Source: JBGVSA01 sp049840475
Lineage (GTDB): Bacteria; Pseudomonadota; Gammaproteobacteria; Burkholderiales; Rhodocyclaceae
Assembly (NCBI GenBank): GCA_049840475.1
Contig: JASGKX010000001.1
Location: forward strand, 1 to 64,000
Reading direction: 5' to 3'
Length of the DNA: 64,000 nucleotides
The position numbers were made by a program, and so were the translations under genes. Shown here piece by piece: positions 35,815 to 44,185 of this stretch. The notes beneath the pieces were generated by a model. It searched no databases and was not told the DNA's origin. It saw nothing but the letters and a program-made list of their open reading frames with translations. The stretch's first letter is position 1. Each line of letters opens with the position of its first letter.

Positions 35815-37794
35815 ATGGCCAAAGCAAAAGAGACAGTTCGCAAAGACGTTCCCAAAGCGAAAGCCGTCCGGGCGAAAGACAAGAAAGAACTGCCGATCGA
35901 TCCGCTGCCCTCCGAAAGCGCAGCCGACGCCGAAATTCGCCGCACCCGCCTGAAGTCGCTGATTGCCCTGGGCAAGGAGCGCGGCTATCTCACGTACGCC
36001 GAAGTCAATGACCACCTCCCCGATGAGATGGTCGATGCCGAGCAGATCGAAACGATCATCTCGACGTTCAATGACATGGGCATCAAGATCTTCGACGAAG
36101 CTCCGGCTGCCGAAGATCTGCTCATGTCCGACAGCGTGCCGACTGCCGTGGTCGACGAAGAAGTCGAGGAAGAAGCAGAACAAGCCCTGGCTTCGGTTGA
36201 TTCCGAATTCGGCCGCACGACGGACCCGGTGCGCATGTATATGCGCGAAATGGGTACGGTCGAGCTACTGACCCGCGAAGGCGAAATCGAAATCGCCAAG
36301 CGCATTGAAGATGGCCTGAAGCATATGGTCATCGCGATTTCCGCCTGCCCAACCACCATCGCCGACATCCTGACCATGGCCGACAAGGTCAGCAAGGATG
36401 AGATGCGCATCGATGAGCTGGTTGACGGTCTGGTTGACCCGAACGCGGTCGAAGAAGAACAAGCCGCCGCATCGATGCCCGAGTCGGACGACGATGAAGA
36501 AGGCGACTCCGACGGCGGTGATGAGGAAGAAGACGAAGACGACGACGGCGGCAGTGGTGCCGTGTCGGCCTCGTTGCTGCAGCTCAAGGCCGACGCGCTG
36601 GAGCGCTTCGAAGTCATCCGTGGCCTGTACACGAAGATGATTCCCGCGCTGGCCAAGAAAGGCTCGCAGGACAAAACCTACGTCAAGCTGCACGACCAGA
36701 TCAGCGGCGAGTTGATGAACATCCGCTTCACCGCGCGGATCACCGAAAGCCTGTGCGATTCGGTACGCCACATGGTGGAAGACGTGCGCAAGCACGAACG
36801 CAAGATTCTCGAGCTGTGCGTGGACCGCTCCGGTATGGCACGTCCGCACTTCATCAAATCCTTCCCGGGCAACGAGACCAACCTCGACTGGCTGAAGGGC
36901 GAAATCGCCACTGGCGCGCCTTATGTCGCGACGCTGATTCGCATGCAACCGGCGGTGCTGGAAGAGCAGCAAAAGCTGATCGACCTGCAAGAGCGCATCC
37001 AGATTTCGCTCAAGGACCTCAAGGACATCAACAAGCAGATGTCCACCGGTGAAGCGAAAATGCGCCGCGCCAAGCGTGAGATGACCGAGGCCAACCTGCG
37101 TCTGGTGATCTCGATTGCGAAGAAGTACACCAACCGCGGCCTGCAATTCCTGGATCTGATCCAGGAAGGCAACATTGGCCTGATGAAGGCGGTGGACAAG
37201 TTCGAATACCGTCGCGGTTACAAGTTTTCGACGTACGCCACGTGGTGGATCCGTCAGGCCATCACGCGTTCGATCGCCGACCAGGCCCGTACGATCCGTA
37301 TCCCGGTTCACATGATCGAAACGATCAACAAGATGAACCGCATCTCGCGCCAGATCTTGCAAGAGACTGGGCAAGAACCGGATCCGGCAACGCTGGCGAT
37401 CAAGATGGAGATGCCGGAAGACAAGATCCGCAAAATCCTGAAGATCTCCAAAGAGCCGATCTCGATGGAAACCCCCATCGGCGACGACGACGATTCGCAC
37501 TTGGGCGACTTCATCGAAGATACCGCTACGCTGGCTCCGGCCGACGCTGCGATGTATTCGTCGCTCAAGGGTGTGACGGCCGAGATTCTCGATTCGCTCA
37601 CGCCGCGCGAAGCCAAGGTTCTGCGCATGCGCTTCGGCATCGAAATGAATACCGACCATACGCTGGAAGAGGTTGGCAAGCAGTTCGACGTTACGCGTGA
37701 GCGCATCCGTCAGATTGAGGCCAAGGCTTTGCGCAAACTGCGCCATCCGTCGCGTTCCGAGAAGCTGCGCAGCTTCCTCGACGGCGAAGGCTGA
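35815..37794 (+). CDS. rpoD: RNA polymerase primary sigma factor (sigma-70)
   Basis: The 659-residue housekeeping sigma factor has region 1.1 at the N-terminus, region 1.2 (DPVRMYMREMGTVELL), regions 2.1-2.4 (FLDLIQEGNIGLMKAVDKFE, FSTYATWWIRQAI) and region 4.2 (LEEVGKQFDVTRERIRQIE). A very acidic stretch (about residues 212-250, many D and E) lies in the non-conserved region between 1.2 and 2.1. ATG 35815 follows a GAGGA site; a TTG at 35767 would add 16 residues. Last gene of the rpsU operon with a strong terminator after it. Confidence 0.97.
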   Translation: MAKAKETVRKDVPKAKAVRAKDKKELPIDPLPSESAADAEIRRTRLKSLIALGKERGYLTYAEVNDHLPDEMVDAEQIETIISTFNDMGIKIFDEAPAAEDLLMSDSVPTAVVDEEVEEEAEQALASVDSEFGRTTDPVRMYMREMGTVELLTREGEIEIAKRIEDGLKHMVIAISACPTTIADILTMADKVSKDEMRIDELVDGLVDPNAVEEEQAAASMPESDDDEEGDSDGGDEEEDEDDDGGSGAVSASLLQLKADALERFEVIRGLYTKMIPALAKKGSQDKTYVKLHDQISGELMNIRFTARITESLCDSVRHMVEDVRKHERKILELCVDRSGMARPHFIKSFPGNETNLDWLKGEIATGAPYVATLIRMQPAVLEEQQKLIDLQERIQISLKDLKDINKQMSTGEAKMRRAKREMTEANLRLVISIAKKYTNRGLQFLDLIQEGNIGLMKAVDKFEYRRGYKFSTYATWWIRQAITRSIADQARTIRIPVHMIETINKMNRISRQILQETGQEPDPATLAIKMEMPEDKIRKILKISKEPISMETPIGDDDDSHLGDFIEDTATLAPADAAMYSSLKGVTAEILDSLTPREAKVLRMRFGIEMNTDHTLEEVGKQFDVTRERIRQIEAKALRKLRHPSRSEKLRSFLDGEG

Positions 37795-37805
37795 TACACT
37801 TTCCG

Positions 37806-37834
37806 CCCGGATCGGTTCGCCGATCCGGGTTTTT
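37806..37834 (+). terminator. Terminator after rpoD
   Basis: A perfect 10-bp stem, CCCGGATCGG (37806-37815) with CCGATCCGGG (37820-37829), TTCG loop, then five T residues. Confidence 0.95.
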
Positions 37835-37876
37835 CATGACTCGGCCGCCGCATGCCGTCGTCATGAAGCAGTTCCA

Positions 37877-38195
37877 GGGCCTCTAGCTCATGCCTGGTTA
37901 GAGCAGCGGACTCATTCGCAGGGCACGACGCAATCCATTGCAAATGCCCATAAAGAGTGCCGTGCATGCGGAAACGATGCACGGGATGGTGTCAAATTCG
38001 GCGAACCCTAAGGTGCCCAAGCGGCATACGGCAACGCCGAGCCAAGCTTCAGCGCGTCAGCGCTGTTGAAGGTGTAGAGACTAGACGGCACCCACCTAAG
38101 GCTCGCGCTATGGTGAAGGCATAGTCCAGGGAGTGGCGAAAGTCACACAAACCGGAATCCGTTGGTGCCGAGTTCGACTCTCGGGGGGCCCACCA
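37877..38195 (+). tRNA. tRNA-Ile2(CAU) split by a group I intron
   Basis: The 5' exon (37877-37915, 39 nt) runs through the acceptor strand GGGCCTC, D arm and anticodon CAT. The 3' exon (38156-38195, 40 nt) starts AATCC and ends GGGGCCCACCA. Joined, they form a 79-nt tRNA with encoded CCA: acceptor pairing is complete (one U-G), the anticodon stem is GCGGA/TCCGT and the T arm CCGAG-TTCGACT-CTCGG. C4-G69 and C5-G68 are present, features known to mark tRNA-Ile2 for TilS rather than elongator tRNA-Met. Its mature form should carry lysidine at C34 and read AUA. I see no clear promoter of its own. Confidence 0.93.
37916..38155 (+). ncRNA. Self-splicing group I intron in the tRNA-Ile2 anticodon loop (IC3-like)
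   Basis: 240 nt inserted directly after the anticodon and ending in the expected terminal G (38155). The internal guide GTG (37957-37959) pairs with CAT, giving the required U-G at the 5' splice site. P2 is CGTGCAT/ATGCACG (37961-37983) with a GAAA loop. P7 pairs GACTA (38079-38083) with TAGTC (38122-38126). An 11-nt tetraloop receptor CCTAAG...TATGG lies at 38095-38113, and P9 has a GAAA loop (GTGGC-GAAA-GTCAC). From GTG to the end (199 nt) the sequence closely follows my memory of the Azoarcus tRNA-Ile(CAU) intron. No endonuclease gene is present. Unlike that intron, the P1 loop is long (see findings). Confidence 0.93.
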
Positions 38196-38222
38196 GACAA
38201 CGGCGCGTCTGCGCTAAAAAAA

Positions 38223-38254
38223 GCCGCACTCTCTTACCGGGGGTGCGGCTTTTT
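38223..38254 (+). terminator. Terminator after tRNA-Ile2
   Basis: GCCGCAC (38223-38229) pairs with GTGCGGC (38243-38249), followed by TTTTT and preceded by an A run. Confidence 0.9.
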
Positions 38255-38349
38255 CGTTGGAGCGAAGCTCCGCTCGCGTCGGTCAATGCACATCAGTGCA
38301 GCGATGTCATAAGATGCCACTTCCCCTATCCCCGTTGCGGAGAGACTCT

Positions 38350-39999
38350 GTGGCTCGAATCATTCCGGACGGCTGGCGCGAGCTAGCTGCTGTTGGCGCA
38401 GCGGCGCGTGAGATCGAAACGCTGACGCTGTTCGAGAAAAATCTACCTGCCACGTTCACGGTTTTCCATGGCGTGCACTGGACTCGGCTGCAACAAGGTG
38501 CCCTGATGGTGGGAGACGTTGACTTTGTCGTCGTCTCGCCAAGTGGGGATGCCCTTCTGATTGAGCAGAAGAATGGCTTCTTGCGCGAAGTGCCGGCGAG
38601 CAGCTCCGGCCCGTTCAACAAGACCGCCGTGTCACTCGCCTCCAACATGGCGCAGGCAGCCGATACGCTACGGCAGCGCCTGGCACACGAACTAGCCCCT
38701 GCTCGCCCAACGCGCGTAGATGCTTTGCTCTATTGCCCGGACTACACGATCCGCGATCCCGGCACCGTCGGCGTACTGCCTGAGAGAATCGTTGACGCCC
38801 CGAAGCGCGAGTTGCTGTGTCATATCGTCCTGCAGCTCTTGCAGGTGGAACACGCAAACCCAGACGGCGCCGCCAAGGTGTGCCGTTTCTTCAGCAATGA
38901 GCTATCACTCGCACCGGACGTACGTGCCTTCGTGAATCAGGCTGATCAGCTCTACACGCGACTGTCGGGCGGGCTCGCACACTGGGCGCGCCAGGTCGAG
39001 TGTCATCCGCATCGTTTGCATGTCGTCGGCACGGCCGGCTCAGGCAAGACCCAATTGGCACTGGCGGCGCTGGAAGACGGCGTACAGGCCGGTCGCCGCG
39101 TGCTCTACGTCTGCTACAACCGCCCGTTGGCCGATCACATTGCGACGGTGGTGCCGCCGGAGGCGACCGTTGCGACTTATCACCATCTCTGCAGCCGCGT
39201 CATGCGCAGCCTGGGCGTCACACCCGACTATTCCTCTTCAGATTCCTTTGACCGCATTGGAGCCCCCTTCCCTGCCGACGCAGATCTGTCGGCGTGGCAG
39301 TTCGACGAGTTGATCGTCGACGAAGGGCAGGATTTCGAACCGGGATGGTTCGACAACCTGATGCGTCTGTTGCGCCCCTCAGGGCGCGCCTGGTGGCTGG
39401 AAGATCCAATGCAGCGGCTCTACAAGCGCGAGAGCGTGGCGTTGGCGGATTGGGTGCGCATCCACTCCAACACCAACTACCGCACCCCGGGCGACATGCT
39501 GTCGCAGATTACCGAGCTGCTCGGCCTGAATCGCATTACGCACAGCGGTAGCCCACTGCGCAGCGGTGGCATGAGTGTGAAAACCTACGATGATGAAACG
39601 GGCCTGTCAGAAGCAACGCGCCGCGCGGTGACTGAATGCCTCGGCGCAGGCTTCCGACGCGACATGATCGCGATCATCAGCTTCAAGGGGCGTGACAAGT
39701 CGGCGCTCATGGCGCTCGACCAGCTCGGCTCCAATCGTCTGAAGAAATTTACCGGCCAATACGACATGCTGGGGAGTCCGGTGTTCAGCGACGGAGAATT
39801 GCTGCTGGAAACGGTTTACCGCTTTAAGGGCCAGAGCTGCCCATGCGTGATCCTGACCGAGATCGAGTTCGACACTGCTGACGAGATCAGCCTGCACAAG
39901 CTATTCGTCGGCGCCACACGCGCCACACAGAAATTGGTCCTGGTCATGTCCGAGCACTCGCGTCGAGCGCTTGAACAACACACCCAAAGCGCCGCTTGA
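38350..39999 (+). CDS. NERD-domain protein with UvrD/Rep-like helicase
   Basis: About 549 residues from GTG 38350 (GGAGAGA just upstream); a longer frame exists but lacks a good site. Residues ~20-130 form a NERD (nuclease-related) domain, with the metal-type residues in VGDVDFVVVSP and LLIEQKNG. Then comes a superfamily 1 helicase core: Walker A GTAGSGKTQ (~227), Walker B LIVDEGQDF, and late motifs VYRFKGQSCPCVI and LFVGATRATQKLVL. NERD-helicase fusions are thought to act in DNA processing, and some occur in defence islands. It is a lone gene between tRNA-Ile2 and an ABC importer; composition is like its neighbours. Confidence 0.85.
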   Translation: MARIIPDGWRELAAVGAAAREIETLTLFEKNLPATFTVFHGVHWTRLQQGALMVGDVDFVVVSPSGDALLIEQKNGFLREVPASSSGPFNKTAVSLASNMAQAADTLRQRLAHELAPARPTRVDALLYCPDYTIRDPGTVGVLPERIVDAPKRELLCHIVLQLLQVEHANPDGAAKVCRFFSNELSLAPDVRAFVNQADQLYTRLSGGLAHWARQVECHPHRLHVVGTAGSGKTQLALAALEDGVQAGRRVLYVCYNRPLADHIATVVPPEATVATYHHLCSRVMRSLGVTPDYSSSDSFDRIGAPFPADADLSAWQFDELIVDEGQDFEPGWFDNLMRLLRPSGRAWWLEDPMQRLYKRESVALADWVRIHSNTNYRTPGDMLSQITELLGLNRITHSGSPLRSGGMSVKTYDDETGLSEATRRAVTECLGAGFRRDMIAIISFKGRDKSALMALDQLGSNRLKKFTGQYDMLGSPVFSDGELLLETVYRFKGQSCPCVILTEIEFDTADEISLHKLFVGATRATQKLVLVMSEHSRRALEQHTQSAA

Positions 40000-40024
40000 C
40001 TGCATAAATGCGGGCAACAAAAAA

Positions 40025-40052
40025 GGGCTGCGACTTCTCGCAGCCCTTTTTT
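40025..40052. terminator. Bidirectional terminator
   Basis: GGGCTGCGA (40025-40033) pairs with TCGCAGCCC (40038-40046). It is flanked by A residues on the left and six T residues on the right, serving both the NERD helicase and the convergent ABC importer operon. Confidence 0.93.
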
Positions 40053-40068
40053 ATTGCATCAAGACCGA

Positions 40069-41832
40069 TCAGGAACCGGCCAGTGCGTTCTTGCCGTTGA
40101 CGATGTAGCGGTGACGGTTGACGATGCGCTTGTCGCGCGGGTGCGTACCCGGCACAGCCGAGATCAGCGCCTTGGTGTAGGGGTGTTCCGGGTTCGAGCA
40201 GATCTTCTCTGCCGGACCGGTTTCCACCACTTGGCCCTTGTACATCACAGCCACGCGGTCGCAGAAGTAACGGATCACGCCAATGTCGTGGCTGATGAAG
40301 ATGAAGGAAAGCTTGAGCTTTTCCTGCAGGTCCAGCAGCAGATCCAGCACTTGCGAACGCAGCGTCACGTCCAGCGCGGAGGTCGGCTCGTCGGCGATGA
40401 TCAGGCGCGGGTTCAGTGCCAGGGCACGTGCCACACCGATACGCTGACGCTGGCCGCCCGAGAACGCATGCGGGTAACGGTCCATCGCGAGCGACGGCAT
40501 ACCCACCATACCCAGCAGCTCGGCCACGCGATCACGCAGTGCCTTGCCCTTGTACAGACCGTTGACCAGCAGCGGCTCACCAACGATCTGACCGATCGTC
40601 ATACGCGGATTCAGCGACGCGAACGGATCCTGGAAGACCATACGCATTTCGCGGTGAATGTGCTGCATTTCGTGCTTGCTCGACTTGGCCAGATCGATGA
40701 CCTGACCCGAAGCGGCGTTGTAGTGCATCTCGCCACCCGAGGTTGACAACACGCGGATGATGCAGTTGCCCAACGTCGTCTTGCCCGAACCGGACTCTCC
40801 CACCACGCCCAGGTTTTCGCCTTCGTACAGGTCGATCGACACATTGTCGAGCGCCTTGAACGGAGCGCTGGTCGTGCCCTTGATGAAGGACTTGCGACCC
40901 GGATAGACCTTGGACAGGTTGCGGACTTCCAGCAGCTTGGTGGTCGTCACGGTGCTCTTGCGAGCCTTGCGTGCCGACGTTTCCAGCTTGCGCACGGAAT
41001 CGATCAGCTGACCGGTGTACTCGTTCTGCGCGTTGTAGAAGATCTGCTCGGCCGGCCCGAATTCGAGCATCTTGCCGTTGCGCATCACGCCGATTTCGTC
41101 AGCGATTTCTGCCACCACGCCCATATCGTGCGTGATGAACAACACCGACATGCCGTAGGCCTGTTGCAGCTCCTTGATGAGCGCCAGGATTTCGGCCTGC
41201 GTCGTCACGTCCAGCGCGGTCGTCGGTTCGTCCGCGATCAGGATGTTCGGGTTGCAAGCCAGCGCCATGGCGATCATCGCGCGCTGACGCATACCGCCCG
41301 AGTATTCGAACGTGTACTTATCGATCGCGACGGCCGGGTTGGGGATCTCAACGCGGCGCAGCAGCTCGATCGCACGGGCACGCGCTTCGGCGTGGTCCAC
41401 GTGTTGGTGCAGCAGAATCGCTTCAGTGATCTGGTTGCCGATGGTGTGGATCGGCGACAGCGAGGTCATCGGCTCCTGGAAGATCATCGCGATCTGGTGA
41501 CCGCGAATGGAGCGGATTTCCTTGCCTCGCGGATGCAGCTTGGCCAGATCGACCACGCCCGAACCTTTTTCGCCCGGGTTGTAGATCATCTGGCCACCCA
41601 TGATGCGGCCCGGATAGTTGACGATCTGCAGGATCGAGCGAGCAGCCACGGTCTTGCCAGAGCCCGACTCGCCCACAATGCAAAGCGTCTTGCCGCGCTT
41701 CATGGCGAAGCTGACGTCATCGACCGCGCGCACGGTGCCCTCGCCCGTACCGAAGTGCGTCTGGAGATTACGCACATCCAGGATGATGTCACTGGCGTTC
41801 GGCGCAGCGACGGTATTTACGTTATCAACCAT
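40069..41832 (-). CDS. Peptide-type ABC importer, fused double ATPase
   Basis: 587 residues with two complete ABC ATPase domains in one chain. The first has Walker A GESGSGKT (~53), signature YSGGMRQRAMIA and Walker B ILIADEPTTALD. The second has GESGSGKT (~345), signature FSGGQRQRIGVARAL and Walker B LIIADEPTSALD. Each ends with the oligopeptide-type tail (NEYTGQLIDSV, EHPYTKALISAVP). It corresponds to separate DppD and DppF and resembles YejF in layout. It is the last gene of the operon SBP-permease-permease-ATPase on the minus strand. Substrate not determinable. Confidence 0.93.
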   Translation of the reverse strand: MVDNVNTVAAPNASDIILDVRNLQTHFGTGEGTVRAVDDVSFAMKRGKTLCIVGESGSGKTVAARSILQIVNYPGRIMGGQMIYNPGEKGSGVVDLAKLHPRGKEIRSIRGHQIAMIFQEPMTSLSPIHTIGNQITEAILLHQHVDHAEARARAIELLRRVEIPNPAVAIDKYTFEYSGGMRQRAMIAMALACNPNILIADEPTTALDVTTQAEILALIKELQQAYGMSVLFITHDMGVVAEIADEIGVMRNGKMLEFGPAEQIFYNAQNEYTGQLIDSVRKLETSARKARKSTVTTTKLLEVRNLSKVYPGRKSFIKGTTSAPFKALDNVSIDLYEGENLGVVGESGSGKTTLGNCIIRVLSTSGGEMHYNAASGQVIDLAKSSKHEMQHIHREMRMVFQDPFASLNPRMTIGQIVGEPLLVNGLYKGKALRDRVAELLGMVGMPSLAMDRYPHAFSGGQRQRIGVARALALNPRLIIADEPTSALDVTLRSQVLDLLLDLQEKLKLSFIFISHDIGVIRYFCDRVAVMYKGQVVETGPAEKICSNPEHPYTKALISAVPGTHPRDKRIVNRHRYIVNGKNALAGS

Positions 41833-41853
41833 TTTTAGACTCTGCGTAATGGA

Positions 41854-43002
41854 TCAGTGGGCGTACGGGTCGGCAGCGTCACGCAGGCCGTCACCCATGA
41901 AGTTCAGCGCCAGCACGGAGATCACCACCGCCGCACCAGGCAACAGCAGCCACGGCATGCTGTCGAGCACGTTGATCTTCTGCGCGCTTTGCAGCAGAAC
42001 GCCCCAGCTCATCGCCGGCGGTTGCAGACCCAGACCCAGGAAGCTGAGCGAGGTTTCCGCAATGATCATGTTCGGGATCGCCAGCGTCACGGCCGCAATA
42101 ATGTGGCTCGCCAGCGACGGCAGCATGTGACGGAAGATCACGCGACCTTCACCACAGCCGTCGAGCTTTGCCGCGACCACGAACACCTCGGTACGCATTG
42201 CCAGGAAGCGACCACGCACCACGCGCGCCAGCGACGTCCAGCCGATCAGCGAGATGATCACCGTAATGGCGAAGTACTGAATATGTGGCGGCCAGTTCTT
42301 CGGCAGTGCAGCGGCCATACCCATCCAGATGGGAATGGTCGGCAACGAGATGATGAACTCGACCATACGCTGGATGGCCCAGTCGATCTTGCCGCCGTAG
42401 TAGCCCGAGATACCGCCGAAGACGATACCCAGCACCATGCTAAGGAACACGCCGAACAGACCCAGAGCCATCGTGAAACGGCCGCCGTACAGAATACGGG
42501 TCAGCAGGTCACGGCCGGACTCGTCGGCACCCAGCAGGTACATGCGGTCATGCGGGTTCGTCGGTCCGAAGAAGTGCAGATCCGATTCGATACCCAGCAG
42601 CTTGTACTTGTAGCCGCGGACAAAGAAACCGACGTTGACCTTCTTGAACGGCACGAACTTCAGTTCAAGCGTTTCCGGATCGCGATCTTGCTTGGCAAGA
42701 ATCACATGCGGACGGAACGAGCCGTTGTCCCACAGGTGCAGCATCTGCGGCGGGTGCGCCGCAAAGTCTGCCGTGCGCATTTCGGATGCGACGTCGTCTG
42801 CTTGCCCTTCCGGATTGGTCGGAGCAAAGAACTCAGCGAACATCGTCACCAAATACACTAGCAGCACAACGATGGCGCTGATAAGGGCCAGGCGGTGCTT
42901 CTTGAAGCGATACCACATCAGCGTCCACTGCGAGGCGTACTCAATGCCGCCGCGCAGGTTGCTCATGTTGACCTGAGCGGTCGTAGCTGTCGTCTCAGTC
43001 AT
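41854..43002 (-). CDS. Peptide-type ABC importer, inner-membrane permease (DppC/OppC class)
   Basis: 382 residues, longer than typical DppC (~300) because of a large periplasmic insertion after the first membrane helix (~60-165). The BPD_transp_1 core starts near DLLTRILYGGRFTMALGL and includes the EAA loop AAKLDGCGEGRVIFRHMLP. It ends with DGLRDAADPYAH, typical of the family. The size of the insertion recalls YejE and oligopeptide permeases handling larger ligands. It is flanked by its partner permease eight bases upstream and the ATPase downstream. Confidence 0.92.
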   Translation of the reverse strand: MTETTATTAQVNMSNLRGGIEYASQWTLMWYRFKKHRLALISAIVVLLVYLVTMFAEFFAPTNPEGQADDVASEMRTADFAAHPPQMLHLWDNGSFRPHVILAKQDRDPETLELKFVPFKKVNVGFFVRGYKYKLLGIESDLHFFGPTNPHDRMYLLGADESGRDLLTRILYGGRFTMALGLFGVFLSMVLGIVFGGISGYYGGKIDWAIQRMVEFIISLPTIPIWMGMAAALPKNWPPHIQYFAITVIISLIGWTSLARVVRGRFLAMRTEVFVVAAKLDGCGEGRVIFRHMLPSLASHIIAAVTLAIPNMIIAETSLSFLGLGLQPPAMSWGVLLQSAQKINVLDSMPWLLLPGAAVVISVLALNFMGDGLRDAADPYAH

Positions 43003-43009
43003 TTTTCAA

Positions 43010-44002
43010 TCAATCCATCCGAATGCGGGGGTCAAGAATCGCCAGCAGAATGTCGGAGATCAGCGTACCGACCACGGTCAGCAAACAGATCAACAGCAAC
43101 AGGGCGCCAGACAAATAAATATCCTGCACGAGCAGTGCGTTGTAGAGCATCTGGCCCGCGGTCGGCATCGACAGCACGATCGAAACCGTCGTACCACCGT
43201 TAACCAGCGTCGGCAGAACCGAACCCAGCGTACTGACAAAGGGGTTCAGCGCCACTCGCACCGGGTACTTGAACAGCAGGCGGCGTTCGGTCAGGCCCTT
43301 GGCGCGCGCGGTCACGACGTACGGCTGAGAAAGCTGGTCGATCAGGTTGGCGCGCATGATCCGGATCAGGCTGGCCGAAGCCGAGATACCGATGATGATC
43401 ACGGGGATCACCAAGTGCTTGCACAGGTCGACGAACTTGCCGATCGACCACGGGACGTTCTGCCCCTGGAACTCTTCCGAGAACAGCCCCGACAGCACCT
43501 GGCCGGAGTACTCCTTGACCAAGTACATCAGCACCAGCGCCAGCAGGAACGGCGGAATCGCCAGACCCACGAAGCTGATCAGCGTGAAGGCATAGTCGCC
43601 GAACGAGTAGCGCTTGACTGCGGAATACACACCGATCGGCAGTGCGATCATCCACGACAGGAACAGCGAACCCACCGTCATGAGGACGGTGTAGCCCATG
43701 CTCTCGCCGATCAGTTCGGACACAGCCTGGTTCCACGTGAAGGAACGGCCGAAATCGCCATGCAGCACGATGTCCGAGATCCAGCGAACGTACTGAACAA
43801 TCATCGGCTGATCGAGGCCGAGACGAGCACGCTCGTTGGCCATCATCACCGCATCAACGGTGGAGCCGGAAGCCGACATCTGTGCGGCCCAGCTGTCCAC
43901 GTAGTCGCCCGGGGGCAACTGGATGATCACAAATACCGTCAGCGATACCAGGATGAAGAATGGAATGGCTGACAGAAAGCGCCTGAATATGAAAGAAAGC
44001 AC
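43010..44002 (-). CDS. Peptide-type ABC importer, inner-membrane permease (DppB/OppB class)
   Basis: 330 residues starting LSFIFRRFLSAIPFFILVSL, with six membrane helices. The EAA loop VTARAKGLTERRLLFKYPVR precedes NPFVSTLGSVLPTLVNGGTT, as in all DppB-like permeases. The periplasmic loop after helix 1 is also family-like (QLPPGDYVDSWAAQM). The gene follows the substrate-binding protein after a 183-base gap holding a strong hairpin. Confidence 0.93.
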   Translation of the reverse strand: MLSFIFRRFLSAIPFFILVSLTVFVIIQLPPGDYVDSWAAQMSASGSTVDAVMMANERARLGLDQPMIVQYVRWISDIVLHGDFGRSFTWNQAVSELIGESMGYTVLMTVGSLFLSWMIALPIGVYSAVKRYSFGDYAFTLISFVGLAIPPFLLALVLMYLVKEYSGQVLSGLFSEEFQGQNVPWSIGKFVDLCKHLVIPVIIIGISASASLIRIMRANLIDQLSQPYVVTARAKGLTERRLLFKYPVRVALNPFVSTLGSVLPTLVNGGTTVSIVLSMPTAGQMLYNALLVQDIYLSGALLLLICLLTVVGTLISDILLAILDPRIRMD

Positions 44003-44133
44003 GATTAAGCTCTCGCTAAGATTAAAGCCGATAAAAAATCTGACGGTGACCCAATTAAGTCCAGGAATGGTTGTAACGACTGCGGCAGGTCGCCACAGCG
44101 ATTCCGGGACTTAACTACTGCGCCTCCCGTAAC

Positions 44134-44159
44134 CCGTCCCCGGATCGCTCCGGGGACGG
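44134..44159 (-). promoter_or_regulatory. Strong hairpin between binding protein and permease genes
   Basis: A perfect 10-bp stem: CCGTCCCCGG (44134-44143) with CCGGGGACGG (44150-44159), six-base loop. No T-tract follows on the minus strand, so it more likely protects the 3' end of the binding-protein mRNA than terminates all transcription. Confidence 0.65.
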
Positions 44160-44185
44160 CGCCTCAAACAGCTAGGCTTTCGGTA

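Noticed and set aside
37877..38195. Reading the split tRNA as elongator tRNA-Met(CAU) or as two separate tRNA fragments
   Set aside because: C4-G69 and C5-G68 match TilS-type tRNA-Ile2, and the halves pair fully once the intron is removed.
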